From NCBI GenBank assembly GCA_030602805.1, contig JAUVZA010000006.1, positions 1 through 36,748 on the forward strand: a stretch of DNA of 36,748 nucleotides. The letters run 5' to 3'. Below the pieces are notes generated by a model that saw only the letters and a list, made by a program, of their open reading frames with translations, was not told the DNA's origin and made no database searches. The stretch's first letter is position 1, and each line of letters opens with the position of its first letter. The position numbers were made by a program, and so were the translations under genes. This document shows positions 10,622-20,474 of the stretch, one piece after another. The stretch is from Dehalococcoidia bacterium. GTDB lineage: Bacteria; Chloroflexota; Dehalococcoidia; Dehalococcoidales; JAUVZA01.

Positions 10622-11351
10622 AAAACGGGCAGCTATCTCTTATGCATTCTTTGTTTAAAGAATTAAACTCACATTTTACATTTTTATTCATATTTTCTAT
10701 ACTAAAGTTCTCGCTTAAAAAATCTATTGCTTGGATTATCGATAAAAATGCAGTTCTTTTACAACATCTGGGTCCGCCTACATTTGCTATAGAAAACAAG
10801 CTCTTCGCCGTCATCATATTACTCAATTTCCATTCGTGTTTAGATAATGGAGTTGCCCCGGTAATCAAACTGATAAAAATACCAGTACCCACCGCGGCCC
10901 CACAATCACCGTAGTAGCCACAGAATCCGCCTAAAATGTTTTTAGCTCTTTTTTCTGATTCTTCTATCTTTTCTGTCTTTTTCTCCTCATCTTTTTTAAG
11001 GTTGTAGTAAGCAGAAAGCAAAACTGCGGGTACTAAGAAATGATGCTCTGGTCCGTGCATTTTAACCTGCGGGTTTCTCATTAGGATTAAAGCCGTTACC
11101 AGAGGATCTTCTGATTGGCTATTAATACAGAACTGCTTTATTAGCTTGCTGGCTGGTAAATTGTGGCAGTTATCGCAGATAAAGTGTCCTTTTGCACATT
11201 TTACGTTTGACTCGTAAACCTTTTTACAATAATAGCACTCTGATTTATTAGAGTTAGTACTATAAACCAAATCACTGCCGCACACGAGGCAGTTTGTTTT
11301 GTAACCCGTTGCATTCATATCCAATTTTTCCGACACTTTTTCTCCTCGCAA
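10605..11351 (-). CDS. DUF5714-like protein with N-terminal Cys-rich zinc-binding region
   Basis: CLVCGSDLVY...CYYCKKVY...CAKGHFICDNCH N-terminal Cys motifs; MHGPEHHFLVPAVLLSAYYN, GFCGYYGDCGAAVGTGIF, NVGGPRCCKRTAFLSI typical of DUF5714 (recalled, not searched). Overlaps the start of the downstream kinase gene. Confidence 0.72.
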   Translation of the reverse strand: MRGEKVSEKLDMNATGYKTNCLVCGSDLVYSTNSNKSECYYCKKVYESNVKCAKGHFICDNCHNLPASKLIKQFCINSQSEDPLVTALILMRNPQVKMHGPEHHFLVPAVLLSAYYNLKKDEEKKTEKIEESEKRAKNILGGFCGYYGDCGAAVGTGIFISLITGATPLSKHEWKLSNMMTAKSLFSIANVGGPRCCKRTAFLSIIQAIDFLSENFSIENMNKNVKCEFNSLNKECIRDSCPFYDRRR

Positions 11352-11428
11352 TGGTCTGGATGAAGCCAGGGTTTGCTAATCTGATTTATTTTGACCTATT
11401 CTATACATCATACCTACGATTTGGCAAT

Positions 11429-12082
11429 TTATAGTGAATATTTAAGGGTATCTAGGAACCAGTGGTCATCTCTTGTAATCGGCTGGCTCTTGGTTATTTT
11501 TATTTTCTTCCTGAACACGGGACCATCGGTTACAAAGGTGTGGTATTCACCATTTTCCCCACAAAGGTCAATATTATTGTCTTTTAGATGGCTCAAAAAT
11601 TCTCTACCTACCTTCCGACCCATCCATTTATCGTCAAATAGGTCGGATTTAGCACTAACTATCGTTGCCTCAAAACCAGCATCTATAAAGTCAAGGAGAA
11701 CTCTTTCTGGGTCTTGCCCCCAAAGCGGCTCAATTGCTTCAATGCCTAATTCTCGGCAAACCCTTTCTACCCAATCCTTATGCTCTTGTAGATATATATC
11801 ACCAAAAACCATGCCGGTTACACCATTAGGAATCAAGCTTCTCACCGCGTCTTTGAACTCCTGTTCATATCCATTCCAAGTAGTTTCTTTTTGCAATAGG
11901 GGGATGCCGATTGCCTCAGCTTGTAATTGAATTAATTTAGCTTCCGTTCCATGAAAACTTACCCTTTTAAACTCTTTAGAAATAAAATTCAACAGGTGAG
12001 ATACATTGTATCCCTCACGGATTGCCTGGTAACAGGCGAAACAACTATCCTTACCACCGCTCCAAGATGAAATATAGCTCAT
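11429..12082 (-). CDS. Diphthine-ammonia ligase-like (Dph6 family) ATP pyrophosphatase
   Basis: SSWSGGKDSCFACYQA PP-loop; MVFGDIYLQEHKDWVERVCRELGIEAIEPLWGQDPERVLLDFIDAGFEATIVSA. Confidence 0.88.
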   Translation of the reverse strand: MSYISSWSGGKDSCFACYQAIREGYNVSHLLNFISKEFKRVSFHGTEAKLIQLQAEAIGIPLLQKETTWNGYEQEFKDAVRSLIPNGVTGMVFGDIYLQEHKDWVERVCRELGIEAIEPLWGQDPERVLLDFIDAGFEATIVSAKSDLFDDKWMGRKVGREFLSHLKDNNIDLCGENGEYHTFVTDGPVFRKKIKITKSQPITRDDHWFLDTLKYSL

Positions 12083-12109
12083 AAGTTTACCTTTTTATTT
12101 TGACCCATT

Positions 12110-13117
12110 CTATATTTCTACATACGATTCGGCAAGCTCAAAATAGCTTCTGGCAATAGCCAAAACCTTTGTCTTTTCCTCTTCCGAGATATAAGGGTCA
12201 TCAAGCTTGAAGCTTTCTACCTTGCCTCTGACATAAGCCCGGTAGCATTTGTAGAAATTAAGCAGCCTGAGTAGCTCCTCATCCCGGCTCTGAGCTACAT
12301 AAGCATTAACGAAGCTCTGGGATAGGTCAGCCTGTCGGTAGTGGTCTAAATCCATAGCCAGGAAGGCAACCTCTGAGGCGACATCACAGTATCTAAACCT
12401 ATCATTAAATTCTATACAATCATAGATGCAGATGCCATTAGTAAAGCAAATATGAGCAGCGTGAAGGTCTCCATGGCAATCTCTTATCCTGCCACCGATT
12501 ATCCTTTTATGAAATAAAGAGTTATTTTTATCAATAAAGCTATCAGTATAATCCTTGATGCGCTGATACTTTTCCTGGGAAATGGTGTTGCCAATGTATT
12601 TTTCGGTCTGGGTAAAGTTCTCCTCAGTATTCTTGGTAATAGCATCAAGGTTACCAAAGGTACTGATATTGGCATTGGTCTCTGCCCTACGGTGGAACTC
12701 CACCAGCTTTTGCGCTAGGCTAGTTACCATCTGTGGCGACACTTGGTTATTGGCTAGTAGCCCATCCATCATTGCCTCTTGGGGGAGGCGGCGCATCTTT
12801 ACGGCGTATTCTATAACCTCGCCCTGACCTTCTACAAAAGTATCACCCTGGCGCTGGGTTATTGGCACTACACCCCGATATACATCAGGGCAGAGCCGTT
12901 GGTTAAGTTCAACCTCCCGCTGGCAATAAAACTGGCGTCTATCCAGGGTGGTATAGTCCAAATAGCCCAGATTTACCGGCTTCTTCACCTTATACACATA
13001 GTCATCGGTCAGGAAAACAAAGGACATCTGGGTTTGCACCAGCTCTATTCCTTGTGGAGTATCAGGGTAGGCTTTCGGGTCTAGCAATGCTTGAACCAAT
13101 TCTGGTAGCTGTGGCAC
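12110..13117 (-). CDS. COG2187-like aminoglycoside phosphotransferase-fold kinase
   Basis: SFVFLTDDYVYKVKKPVNLGYLDYTTLDRRQFYCQREVELNQRL; GGRIRDCHGDLHAAHICF; YDCIEFNDRFRYCDVASEVAFLAMDL. Confidence 0.87.
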   Translation of the reverse strand: MPQLPELVQALLDPKAYPDTPQGIELVQTQMSFVFLTDDYVYKVKKPVNLGYLDYTTLDRRQFYCQREVELNQRLCPDVYRGVVPITQRQGDTFVEGQGEVIEYAVKMRRLPQEAMMDGLLANNQVSPQMVTSLAQKLVEFHRRAETNANISTFGNLDAITKNTEENFTQTEKYIGNTISQEKYQRIKDYTDSFIDKNNSLFHKRIIGGRIRDCHGDLHAAHICFTNGICIYDCIEFNDRFRYCDVASEVAFLAMDLDHYRQADLSQSFVNAYVAQSRDEELLRLLNFYKCYRAYVRGKVESFKLDDPYISEEEKTKVLAIARSYFELAESYVEI

Positions 13118-13205
13118 CAGCCCTTGCCTCCTTCAGCCTTTGTTGACATTTTGCACAAACATTAGCTCTTTTATATCGGTATTTAAGCTGTTGGGAAAGT
13201 GCCTT

Positions 13206-15677
13206 CTAAAACCTAAGCTTTAAGGTTACTATCTCAAAGGGGTTCACTTGCAATATAAATCCACGCCTGGTAAATGGTATTTCCTTGTCTTCCCTTTCCA
13301 GTAAATCTACCAGAGTCACTCTCTTAATCTCTCGGAAAACCTCGACCCTAGCCAGTGTAGCCTCTCCCTTAGTCTCAAAGAAGCGAAGGATGACCTCATC
13401 ACTGTCTTCGGCTTTCTTCAAGGCGGAGAGGATAAGGTTATTTGGCGAAATCTCTATGAAGGATAATTCTGGAGCCAAATCTCCATTACCTTCAGCCTGG
13501 GTGGCAATAGGCAAATGGTGAAATTCCTGTGCCTGTTTATACATCTCAGCCTGCCGCCAATCTCCACTATGAGGCTGCAAAGCATATTCAAAGGTATAAC
13601 GCTTTAGCTCCAAGGCATCCTGAGTAGGGACAAAAGGACCGGCTATACCATCAGCCGAGAGTTCATTTACGCTCCTGAGTAGGGTGATATAGATGAAGTT
13701 TTTTATTATTTCTACCGCTGGCAGCCCCTTATTCATAAAGGTTATCCCTCTTACCCCATCGCTTACATCAAACCAGCTCATAAAATTGGGTATCCTGGAG
13801 GGTTCGCTTCGCCAGCTATCACCTGATTTAACAAAGTGCTCAGTAGGCTCGGTGACAACCCCAAATTGTGTCTCCCGAAAGTAGCTTTTTCTCTCTATTC
13901 CGGTATCAAATTTAACTCTCAGCCTGACATTGGGGTATTTATTATCTATTCTGGTAGTAAATTCAATTCGCGGGATGTCTCTGAAAACTGTAATCTCCTT
14001 ATAGATATCTAGCGTTTTATATTTGTAAAGCATGGGAGGAAACCTCTCCTTTAATCTATAGGGCCAGGTGAGGCAGTAATATTCATTTTCAAAAGCTATC
14101 TTCACTCTTGAGCCTCTCTCTTCTATCCGAAAGCCTTTAGGCTTAAAGCTTCCATATTGAAAGCCTCCCCCTGATTCGCTCTTGATTAGCTCAGGTGAGA
14201 ATCGGCTGCGATGATAATAAAGGTCTCCAACCTCGTCTTCAATAACAATTTCATTCCCGTTTACTAAAAGATTTCCTGCTTTATCAAAAACCTCGATAAT
14301 TCCGTTCTTCTCACCTACCTTTAAGTTAAAAAAGGGCGTTTCTATCTTGTTTCCGTCAACTTTTATCTTATCTGCCGGCTTCTTTTCCTCGGGGATGACC
14401 TTATATACCTTGTAGCCTAAGGGGGGAATATCGGCGACAAAGCCCCCCTTTACCGACTTGACCTCTTTATCTTCTATGCCGGCTTGTTCTTTCTCTCCTT
14501 CGGGCAAATCCGGGTTCGTTTCAACCCAATTACTTGTCCGCCAGGGGAGAGGGTTAAAGACCACTATTCCTCTACCATTGGTGTTTACCTTACTAGCAAT
14601 ATAGTTTAGTGACTCGGCCAAGATTCGGGAAAGGTCAGCCTTAAGAATAACGAAAATTTCCCTTATGTCTTCATAAATCTCATCCACCCCACAGCCGGTG
14701 ATTACATCATGAAAGGCAATGTATGAAATCTCCTTCCAGGCATCCCGCAATTCATCGGCAGGATATTGAGCACCGAGAAGCCAGGCAATGGTGGCAAATT
14801 CCTCAGCAGTACAAAGTAGGGCTTCGCACTCCCTGAAGCCTTGAACTATCCATATCCGGCTGGAACATACCTGAGGGAATACTTCAGCAAGTTCGTCATC
14901 ATATAATTCACCCTCTATTACTTCAAGCTTCTTTCCGGAACTCTCTAGATTTTGGAAGAACTCTCTTGGATTGGTTATCTTCATTTCAATATCAGGGTGA
15001 AGTTGGTTCCAGTCCTTTACTGCCTGGGGGATTTCAGGCTGGGGGGGCATGGAGCCACTACCACAGGGCATTAAAATATAAGAGGTTGAGGCAAATTTAT
15101 TAAGCTCAATAAATGTTTCTTCCCATTTATCAATATCAAGCCCTGCCCGGTAGCTGAGAGGGAACCAGTGAGCCACGATGGTAGTCCCATCCAGTCCCTT
15201 CCACAGGAATTCGCTCTCTTTAATATCTGCCCGGGCTCCCCGCCTAAAAGCAAGCCACTTGTATCCTACTTTCTTGTAGATTTGAGGAAGCTGAGCGTTC
15301 ATGCCAAAGCTATCGGCTACCCAGGCCACGGGAACCTCAACGCCAAATTTCTCCTTACAATACCTTTTCCCAAGGAGTATATTCCTTACTAATACCTCAC
15401 CGCAGGGGAGCATAGTATCAGCCATAAGGTATTGCCCATCGACTATCTCAAGCTTTCCCGCTTTTATCATTTTCTTGAGCCTTTGGAAAAGATTGTGGTT
15501 CCTCTTACTTATTTGGTTCAATAAAAAGGTTTGCTCCACGCAGAACTTAAACTCTGATGTTTCCATCAACCTTGTAGCTTCCTCAAGGATTCTTTCATTT
15601 ATCTGGAGATACTCTTCCTTGGTAAAAGCCCAAGCGGCATCATAATGGGTATGGGGAACAAGATAAATCGTCTGCAT
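13206..15677 (-). CDS. Alpha-mannosidase-like glycoside hydrolase family 38
   Basis: MQTIYLVPHTHYDAAWAFTKEEY N-terminus, VDGQYLMADTMLPCGE, WVADSFGMNAQLPQIYKKVGY; GTG at 15689 also possible, but ATG at 15677 has GTGGAGG upstream. Confidence 0.9.
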   Translation of the reverse strand: MQTIYLVPHTHYDAAWAFTKEEYLQINERILEEATRLMETSEFKFCVEQTFLLNQISKRNHNLFQRLKKMIKAGKLEIVDGQYLMADTMLPCGEVLVRNILLGKRYCKEKFGVEVPVAWVADSFGMNAQLPQIYKKVGYKWLAFRRGARADIKESEFLWKGLDGTTIVAHWFPLSYRAGLDIDKWEETFIELNKFASTSYILMPCGSGSMPPQPEIPQAVKDWNQLHPDIEMKITNPREFFQNLESSGKKLEVIEGELYDDELAEVFPQVCSSRIWIVQGFRECEALLCTAEEFATIAWLLGAQYPADELRDAWKEISYIAFHDVITGCGVDEIYEDIREIFVILKADLSRILAESLNYIASKVNTNGRGIVVFNPLPWRTSNWVETNPDLPEGEKEQAGIEDKEVKSVKGGFVADIPPLGYKVYKVIPEEKKPADKIKVDGNKIETPFFNLKVGEKNGIIEVFDKAGNLLVNGNEIVIEDEVGDLYYHRSRFSPELIKSESGGGFQYGSFKPKGFRIEERGSRVKIAFENEYYCLTWPYRLKERFPPMLYKYKTLDIYKEITVFRDIPRIEFTTRIDNKYPNVRLRVKFDTGIERKSYFRETQFGVVTEPTEHFVKSGDSWRSEPSRIPNFMSWFDVSDGVRGITFMNKGLPAVEIIKNFIYITLLRSVNELSADGIAGPFVPTQDALELKRYTFEYALQPHSGDWRQAEMYKQAQEFHHLPIATQAEGNGDLAPELSFIEISPNNLILSALKKAEDSDEVILRFFETKGEATLARVEVFREIKRVTLVDLLEREDKEIPFTRRGFILQVNPFEIVTLKLRF

Positions 15678-15719
15678 TTTAGCCTCCACTTTTAAGTAAT
15701 ATTGTCAGGGAACATTATA

Positions 15720-16253
15720 CTATAGTTTGAGGGACTCTGTAGCTTTTAGCCAGCGCAATAACCCTTCTAGCACCTGAGGGTAGGTGGCTCTGGTTACGGT
15801 TATTAAATTTACTTGAGGCTTAAGCTTAATAGCATCTGCCCATGGGTTGGCGTTGAGCATAATGGTTCCTAGAACTCTTTTCCCGCTGTTAATTATCTGC
15901 AAAATAGCTCCCCTGAAGTTAGCTGAGAATAGCTCCATCTTCCCGATTTCGTCAACGACTACCAGGTCACACTGCTGTGCCGCCTTGAGCAGGGCAGAAA
16001 CACCTACTCGGTCTAAATTATCAATGTCAACGCCATACTTACTTACCCGGTATGGGCTGTGAATATTGACATGAGCCAGTATGGCGCTTTGACCGTCTAG
16101 GGTAACCAGCCTGAAGCCCAGCCTAACTCCCTCACTCCGTATTTCCTCGGTGTAAAAACCGCCAGCTTTGCTTCCCATCCCGGCTACTGCTTGTTTGATG
16201 AGGCTGGTTTTCCCTGTCCCCGGTTTGCCGGTGAGCAAATAAACTTGCTTCAT
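15720..16253 (-). CDS. Nucleoside-triphosphatase THEP1 family
   Basis: LLTGKPGTGKTSLIKQAV, GGFYTEEIRSEGVRLGFRLVTLDG, CDLVVVDEIGKMELFS. Confidence 0.9.
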   Translation of the reverse strand: MKQVYLLTGKPGTGKTSLIKQAVAGMGSKAGGFYTEEIRSEGVRLGFRLVTLDGQSAILAHVNIHSPYRVSKYGVDIDNLDRVGVSALLKAAQQCDLVVVDEIGKMELFSANFRGAILQIINSGKRVLGTIMLNANPWADAIKLKPQVNLITVTRATYPQVLEGLLRWLKATESLKL

Positions 16254-16277
16254 AGCTCTTACTGCTATAGGCTATTT

Positions 16278-16370
16278 TCAGGCTAGAGTCTTCTCGGCTT
16301 TTCTTTTTGCCTCCAGCTTCTTTCTCTTGCGCCGATGCTTAAGGTCAGCTACTCTTTTTCTCTTATTCAT
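16278..16370 (-). CDS. Small highly basic protein, 30 aa
   Basis: Translated by hand: MNKRKRVADLKHRRKRKKLEAKRKAEKTLA*; below the ORF-track length cutoff; sits between THEP1 and DUF6485 genes on the same strand. Confidence 0.5.
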   Translation of the reverse strand: MNKRKRVADLKHRRKRKKLEAKRKAEKTLA

Positions 16371-16391
16371 CGTTAGGTAATATAACCTAAA

Positions 16392-16610
16392 TTAGCTTTT
16401 TCTGCCACTTTTGGCCTTGTAAGCAAAGACGTCTACAAACTTAGCAAAGGAGCGGTTGTAGGTCTTCTCCACCTCCAGAGGGAAAACACAGGCAGGAAGC
16501 TCGTCAAATTCAAGGTGGTAGGCGATACATTCACAGCATTTGCCTTTTCTTGAGCAGGGCTCATAGGTGCAAGGGCATTTTGCTTTATTGACCTCAATCC
16601 GGCATTCCAT
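16392..16610 (-). CDS. DUF6485-like Cys-rich small protein
   Basis: [44 protein letters not shown]; the internal ATG has a GGAGAAGG Shine-Dalgarno upstream (longer ORF begins 16631). Confidence 0.8.
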   Translation of the reverse strand: MECRIEVNKAKCPCTYEPCSRKGKCCECIAYHLEFDELPACVFPLEVEKTYNRSFAKFVDVFAYKAKSGRKS

Positions 16611-16734
16611 TGGTAAACCTTCTCCTCTCATTAAAATATAAACTTGTTTGCCAGTGGTGGGTTGAAGGAGCTTTGTCCTCTAAAGAAACTGTTCTCTCTT
16701 CTCTCCTCGTAGGGATAGGGTTCAAACTCAAACT

Positions 16735-17763
16735 CTACATATAGCGTTTTCTTATCTTTGCCGACAGCTCAGCCAGTAGCTCCAGGGCTCGGCCAGATGC
16801 CTCCTTAGTAGCTAGAGGTGCCAGCCCACAGCTAGGAGTAAGCAGCCCTTGTTCTATCAATTGTTTGAAGCGGATGCCCTTTCTGGTAAAGGGTGCCATT
16901 GCCTCCTCTAGGCGGTCCTTGAGACTGGCTACTGTTTCCTTGGCTAGTGACTCTTCCTGGTTAGGGACAATCCCCCAGGCAATAGTTCCCTGCCTGTCAA
17001 GGAACCTCTTTACTTCAGCCGGGTACAGGCTTAGCGACTGAGCATAGTTGTAAGCGTCAAAACTCACTATATCAGTGCTGGTCTCCAGCAAAACTGACCA
17101 GTCGGTGTTGCCGCAGCAATGGATTCCCTTCAGCCCGCTAATACCACTAAAAACCTCTTCCAGCAGGCTGATGATTCTTTCCTTGGATAATGAGATGCCG
17201 ACCGAGCCGAAGGCAGCCATATAGGGTTCGTCAATAAAGATAATGGTATTTGTGGAGATTTTCCTTAGCGCCTTTTCTTGCCAGCTTGCCTTTAGTTTGA
17301 GCAACTTAGCTACGGCATCACCTAGAACATCATCATAGATTATAGCCCGACGGCTGCCATCGGTAACGGTTAGCCCCCAGGTGACCGGTCCTGTTATCTG
17401 ACCCTTAACTACCAGAGGCGACAGGTTAGTTAAGGATAGAAACGAGTGGAGTCCAGCAGCATATTCAGCACTAATAGGATATTTATCGAAATCATTGTCT
17501 AAATAGGCAGCATAGAGTTTCTCCAGTGGCTTATCCAAGTCCTGGGAGCGGTCGATAAAGATTTTATTCTCTTCAACCACCACACCGGGGAAGCCATGGC
17601 TGAACTGGACATACATATTCTCTAAAAAGGAGCGTTTAGGTAGCTGGGGCCAGGCGGGAATGTCTTTAAGGTAGTGGGCGACCTGCTCGCATGCCCCCGA
17701 TGAGTCAGTATGAGGCATACTGCCAATAACAGTTGGTAGACAGCCAAATTCGGTATAGGGCAT
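16735..17763 (-). CDS. MetE C-terminal / UroD-like methyltransferase-fold protein
   Basis: LPTVIGSMPHTDSSGACEQV; VKGQITGPVTWGL; IFIDEPYMAAFGS; GIHCCGNTDWSVLLET. Confidence 0.75.
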   Translation of the reverse strand: MPYTEFGCLPTVIGSMPHTDSSGACEQVAHYLKDIPAWPQLPKRSFLENMYVQFSHGFPGVVVEENKIFIDRSQDLDKPLEKLYAAYLDNDFDKYPISAEYAAGLHSFLSLTNLSPLVVKGQITGPVTWGLTVTDGSRRAIIYDDVLGDAVAKLLKLKASWQEKALRKISTNTIIFIDEPYMAAFGSVGISLSKERIISLLEEVFSGISGLKGIHCCGNTDWSVLLETSTDIVSFDAYNYAQSLSLYPAEVKRFLDRQGTIAWGIVPNQEESLAKETVASLKDRLEEAMAPFTRKGIRFKQLIEQGLLTPSCGLAPLATKEASGRALELLAELSAKIRKRYM

Positions 17764-17768
17764 AAGGT

Positions 17769-18644
17769 TTAAGCCTTTCTATCACTAATATATTTACCTA
17801 TTAGCGGGTTTAGTTTTTTCCTCTGCTCGGCTGGTATAAGTTCTGGGTCAGTAACAATAGCTGTCTCAAGTGCTGTAGCGCAGCCACAGTTGCGCTTTTC
17901 AGGTATTCTGCTTACCGCCAGTTTAATAATTTTCTTGGCGGTATCAATGTTTTGGTGCAGGACATTCAGGATAACATCTATCGTAATTGGCTGACTTCTC
18001 TCCTGCCAGCTATCGTAGTCAGTAACACAGCCAATAATAGCGTAGCAGATTTCTGCCTCCCGTGCCAGCTTGGCTTCGGGTAGTGCCGTCATACCAATAA
18101 TGTCAGCCCCCCACGAGCGGTAGAGCCGTGATTCAGCTCTAGTGGAAAAAGCGGGACCTTCCATAGCCACATAGGTGCCTCCTTGATGGACTTTAGCTCC
18201 TACCTCTTTGGCTGACTCGTATAAAACTTGGCTCAGCACTGGGCAAAAAGGCTCAGCAAAGGGGATATGGGTAACAATACCATTACCAAAAAATGAATTA
18301 ACCCGGCTTCGGGTGCGGTCAATGAGCTGGTCGGGGATAACCAGGTCGCCGGGCTTTATCTCTTGCTTAAAGCTACCCGCTGAGCTAACGGCAATTATGT
18401 GCTCTACCCCCAGCGACTTTAGAGCATAAATATTAGCCCTCACCGGGAGCTCGGTAGGGGAGATGCGGTGCCCCTTACCATGTCTGGGCAAGAAGGCAAT
18501 CCCCACCCCCTCCAGCTTACCGATGATAATGGAATCGCTCGGCTGGCCGAAGGGTGTAGTTATGTCAACTTCTTCAATGTCAGTCATCCCCCCAATATCA
18601 TACAGCCCCGTCCCCCCGATAACTCCGATTTTAGCCTGCGGCAT
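17769..18644 (-). CDS. mtnP: S-methyl-5'-thioadenosine phosphorylase
   Basis: KIGVIGGTGLYDI, FLPRHGKGHRISPTELPVRANIYALKSLGVEHIIAVSSAGS, YVAMEGPAFSTRAESRLYRSWGADIIGMTALPEAKLAREAEICYA. Confidence 0.96.
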   Translation of the reverse strand: MPQAKIGVIGGTGLYDIGGMTDIEEVDITTPFGQPSDSIIIGKLEGVGIAFLPRHGKGHRISPTELPVRANIYALKSLGVEHIIAVSSAGSFKQEIKPGDLVIPDQLIDRTRSRVNSFFGNGIVTHIPFAEPFCPVLSQVLYESAKEVGAKVHQGGTYVAMEGPAFSTRAESRLYRSWGADIIGMTALPEAKLAREAEICYAIIGCVTDYDSWQERSQPITIDVILNVLHQNIDTAKKIIKLAVSRIPEKRNCGCATALETAIVTDPELIPAEQRKKLNPLIGKYISDRKA

Positions 18645-18656
18645 TAAGCTACCTCC

Positions 18657-20474
18657 TTAATAAATAGCGTCATAAATTTGAGTAAGCTTAGTTTTTACCT
18701 CAGGATCAATCTGTTCAGGCTTCATCTCCTTGATTACCTTCTCTGCCAAATTCTTTTTCCACCAGTCCCCATTTAGAAGTTCACTAAGCTTTTTAACTGT
18801 TTCTCCTTCTTTTATCTCATCTGGGATTTCATCTTCTCTTCTGTTCTTCTTCGGAGCAAATTCCCTAGCGAATTCCAGAACCAAGTCACGTGGATAGTAA
18901 TCCTCAATGTCTCTTCGTTTGAGAGTGAGGATGTTTTCATCAGGGACTATTCCTTCAACAGCTTTTCTCACACTATCCTTAGCGTTTTTGTCATATAGGG
19001 TATAATTCCTGAAACAGGTTCCCTGTATCACCTCGGATAGTAAGTACTCCTTGATATTGCCAGCACCTTTAACATCGAGGACGAGAATAGAGGCTCTCTC
19101 GAACGGTTTCCCTATCTTCCCAGCCCAGTCTGTATAAACATCTTTGTCTGTTATCCCTTCTACAACTAGAATTCCATTGGCAAGGAGAAGATCTGAAGGT
19201 TTTATCCCTAAATCCCTAAATAGGTGTAGCAAGTTTTCCTTATTGAGAAGTTCGACTTGCGAGTATTTTGGGCCAGTCTCCTTGTCTTGTTTTAGATAGA
19301 CATAAAAGACATTTTCCTCCATATTTATAAATTCATCAATGAATATATGAGAGTGACTAGCTATGAGATATTGATGAGCGAAGGTTCGCTGATTCTCCCT
19401 TAAGAACCTTATAAACTTCCTTTGTAATTCGGGGTGAAAATGAGCTTCTGGTTCTTCTATTAGAATTACCTTATTTGAGCCATAGCGGACAATTTCTGCG
19501 GCAAGAGCAAGCATCTGCTCCACGCTGGAGCCAAAGTGACCAAGAGGTAATACTAGGTCTCCTATTGCTATCTCTATACGTTTCGCTCCAGTTTTTCCAG
19601 GAAAGCGAAATTCAATGCTTTGCCCTTCATTAGTGAAGATGAGCTCGTTTATGAATCTTTGCACCCTAGAAAACATCCTGTGCTCGTCCTGTCTACCATT
19701 TTTTAGAGTGGCTAACACTTCGGAGACCTCGTCACCAACTGGTTCAATTTCACGAATAGCAGGAATATTTACGAGTAGCTTCTCGAAGACTTTATCGTAA
19801 AGCTGGCTTATAAAGCTACGGACTGCCTTAAGTACAGGCAAAAAATCCGCTTTCGTTTGGCTCTCATCAACATTCCTGTAGTGAAGTATTTTCCAGACTT
19901 GCTCATCGCGAAAAGGTCCTGGTCTAAGAGCTAATATCTTTTTCGTCTCTCTGTCAAATAGGATGGGGTCTTTCTTATAGGCCTCGTGGTCGTTAGGTAT
20001 CTCGACCTTGGTAATCGTTGACAGGGGGTGTTCTGCCTTATATTCGATAAACCCCGTTATCTTAAGCACTTTGGGCCAGTCGTCTTTGCGTTCGAACATG
20101 AATGAGATGGGATTTCTATCTTCATCATGTTTGTAAGGCGGTATGTTTAAAGTTGTCTGGTCAGCCTGTTCAATTTCGAGCGAGAAGGAAAAATCGATTT
20201 TCCCTGATGGCTCTTGAGCAAAAATCCAGTCCTTGAAATAGCGCGGCTCTGTTTCAAGGACTAGGGGAAGGTCTTGTAGAGATTCGGTACCACTTTCTCG
20301 AACTGAGCGCAGCATGATCTTTAAAACTTCCATGAGTTTTAACACATTGGATTTTCCAGCATTATTACTCCCTATAAATAGATTGAAATCGCCTGATTGG
20401 ATATGATTATCCTTGTTCAAGCCCTTGTCGCCGAAGCTTAGGCAATTCTTAATTGACAATTCTCGGATTTTCAT
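18657..20474 (-). CDS. OLD-family ATP-dependent nuclease-like protein (AAA ATPase plus C-terminal TOPRIM)
   Basis: FNLFIGSNNAGKSNVLKLMEV (Walker A), VILIEEPEAHFHPELQRKFIRFLRE (Walker B/signature), GILVVEGITDKDVYTDWAGK and TLYDKNAKD (TOPRIM-like). Confidence 0.88.
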   Translation of the reverse strand: MKIRELSIKNCLSFGDKGLNKDNHIQSGDFNLFIGSNNAGKSNVLKLMEVLKIMLRSVRESGTESLQDLPLVLETEPRYFKDWIFAQEPSGKIDFSFSLEIEQADQTTLNIPPYKHDEDRNPISFMFERKDDWPKVLKITGFIEYKAEHPLSTITKVEIPNDHEAYKKDPILFDRETKKILALRPGPFRDEQVWKILHYRNVDESQTKADFLPVLKAVRSFISQLYDKVFEKLLVNIPAIREIEPVGDEVSEVLATLKNGRQDEHRMFSRVQRFINELIFTNEGQSIEFRFPGKTGAKRIEIAIGDLVLPLGHFGSSVEQMLALAAEIVRYGSNKVILIEEPEAHFHPELQRKFIRFLRENQRTFAHQYLIASHSHIFIDEFINMEENVFYVYLKQDKETGPKYSQVELLNKENLLHLFRDLGIKPSDLLLANGILVVEGITDKDVYTDWAGKIGKPFERASILVLDVKGAGNIKEYLLSEVIQGTCFRNYTLYDKNAKDSVRKAVEGIVPDENILTLKRRDIEDYYPRDLVLEFAREFAPKKNRREDEIPDEIKEGETVKKLSELLNGDWWKKNLAEKVIKEMKPEQIDPEVKTKLTQIYDAIY

